Source: Streptosporangiaceae bacterium (GTDB lineage: Bacteria > Actinomycetota > Actinomycetes > Streptosporangiales > Streptosporangiaceae). From it: DNA of 10,405 nucleotides. Below the pieces are notes generated by a model, which was not told the DNA's origin, searched no databases, and saw only the letters and a list, made by a program, of their open reading frames with translations. The DNA is taken from positions 1-10,405 of the forward strand of contig JASIGD010000609.1 of the NCBI GenBank assembly GCA_030045295.1, read 5' to 3'. Below, one piece after another: positions 8,422-10,405 of this stretch. The position numbers and the translations under genes were made by a program. Numbering within the stretch: position 1 is the first letter of the stretch; every line of letters begins with the position of its first letter.

Positions 8422-10405
<1,984 letters not shown>

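Overview
This window is GC-rich chromosomal DNA, almost certainly from a filamentous or related actinomycete (Actinomycetota). The evidence is strong G/C bias at third codon positions, GTG starts, leaderless-looking 5' ends, an actinobacterial-type LeuA, RecO and UppS resembling their mycobacterial/streptomycete counterparts, and the gene order era, leuA, recO, uppS, glyS, ppdK, which I recall from Streptomyces relatives. Genus cannot be fixed from the sequence. Nearly everything is housekeeping: I see no CRISPR, prophage, transposon, tRNA, rRNA or unknown multi-gene system.

Layout. At 1-981 (+) is era, a ribosome-assembly GTPase. At 972-2021 (-) is a tandem-domain GNAT acetyltransferase whose stop overlaps era's stop by 10 bp, so the two are convergent. 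The region 2022-2306 separates the GNAT gene from leuA. It holds a promoter, a 15-codon leucine-rich leader peptide (2166-2213) and a strongly structured leader. leuA (2307-4040, +) encodes 2-isopropylmalate synthase. At 4041-4228 two near-identical GC-rich hairpins lie in tandem. recO (4229-4960) and uppS (4961-5797) are directly abutting and probably co-transcribed. After a 159-bp gap comes glyS (5957-7345), glycyl-tRNA synthetase. A hairpin at 7379-7407 closes glyS and the convergent gene at 7396-8283 (-), an NADP-type beta-hydroxyacid dehydrogenase relative with a DUF1932-like C-terminus and an in-frame 15-bp tandem repeat. Divergently from it, ppdK (8422 to the window end, +) encodes pyruvate phosphate dikinase and is cut by the window edge.

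How it works together. The genes serve separate core functions: ribosome maturation (Era), leucine synthesis (LeuA), recombination repair (RecO), the lipid carrier for cell-wall synthesis (UppS), translation (GlyS) and the pyruvate/PEP node (PpdK). The clearest regulatory story is at leuA. The leader peptide is M-L-R-E-L-L-L-L-S-G-R-G-G-G-R. Its leucine codons (2177-2192) are complementary over 14 Watson-Crick pairs, with a small bulge and internal loop, to the leuA Shine-Dalgarno segment (2285-2300). This suggests that a ribosome stalled for lack of leucine frees the leuA ribosome-binding site, while fast translation of the leader lets the site be masked. A pseudoknot called the LEU element has been described upstream of actinobacterial leuA genes; this leader looks like an instance, and the direct SD-masking model is my inference.

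Other points worth checking are the duplicated hairpin after leuA, an Asn-to-Asp change in the UppS active-site motif, the 15-bp coding repeat, and recO's unusual AT-rich, SD-less start directly after an in-frame stop.
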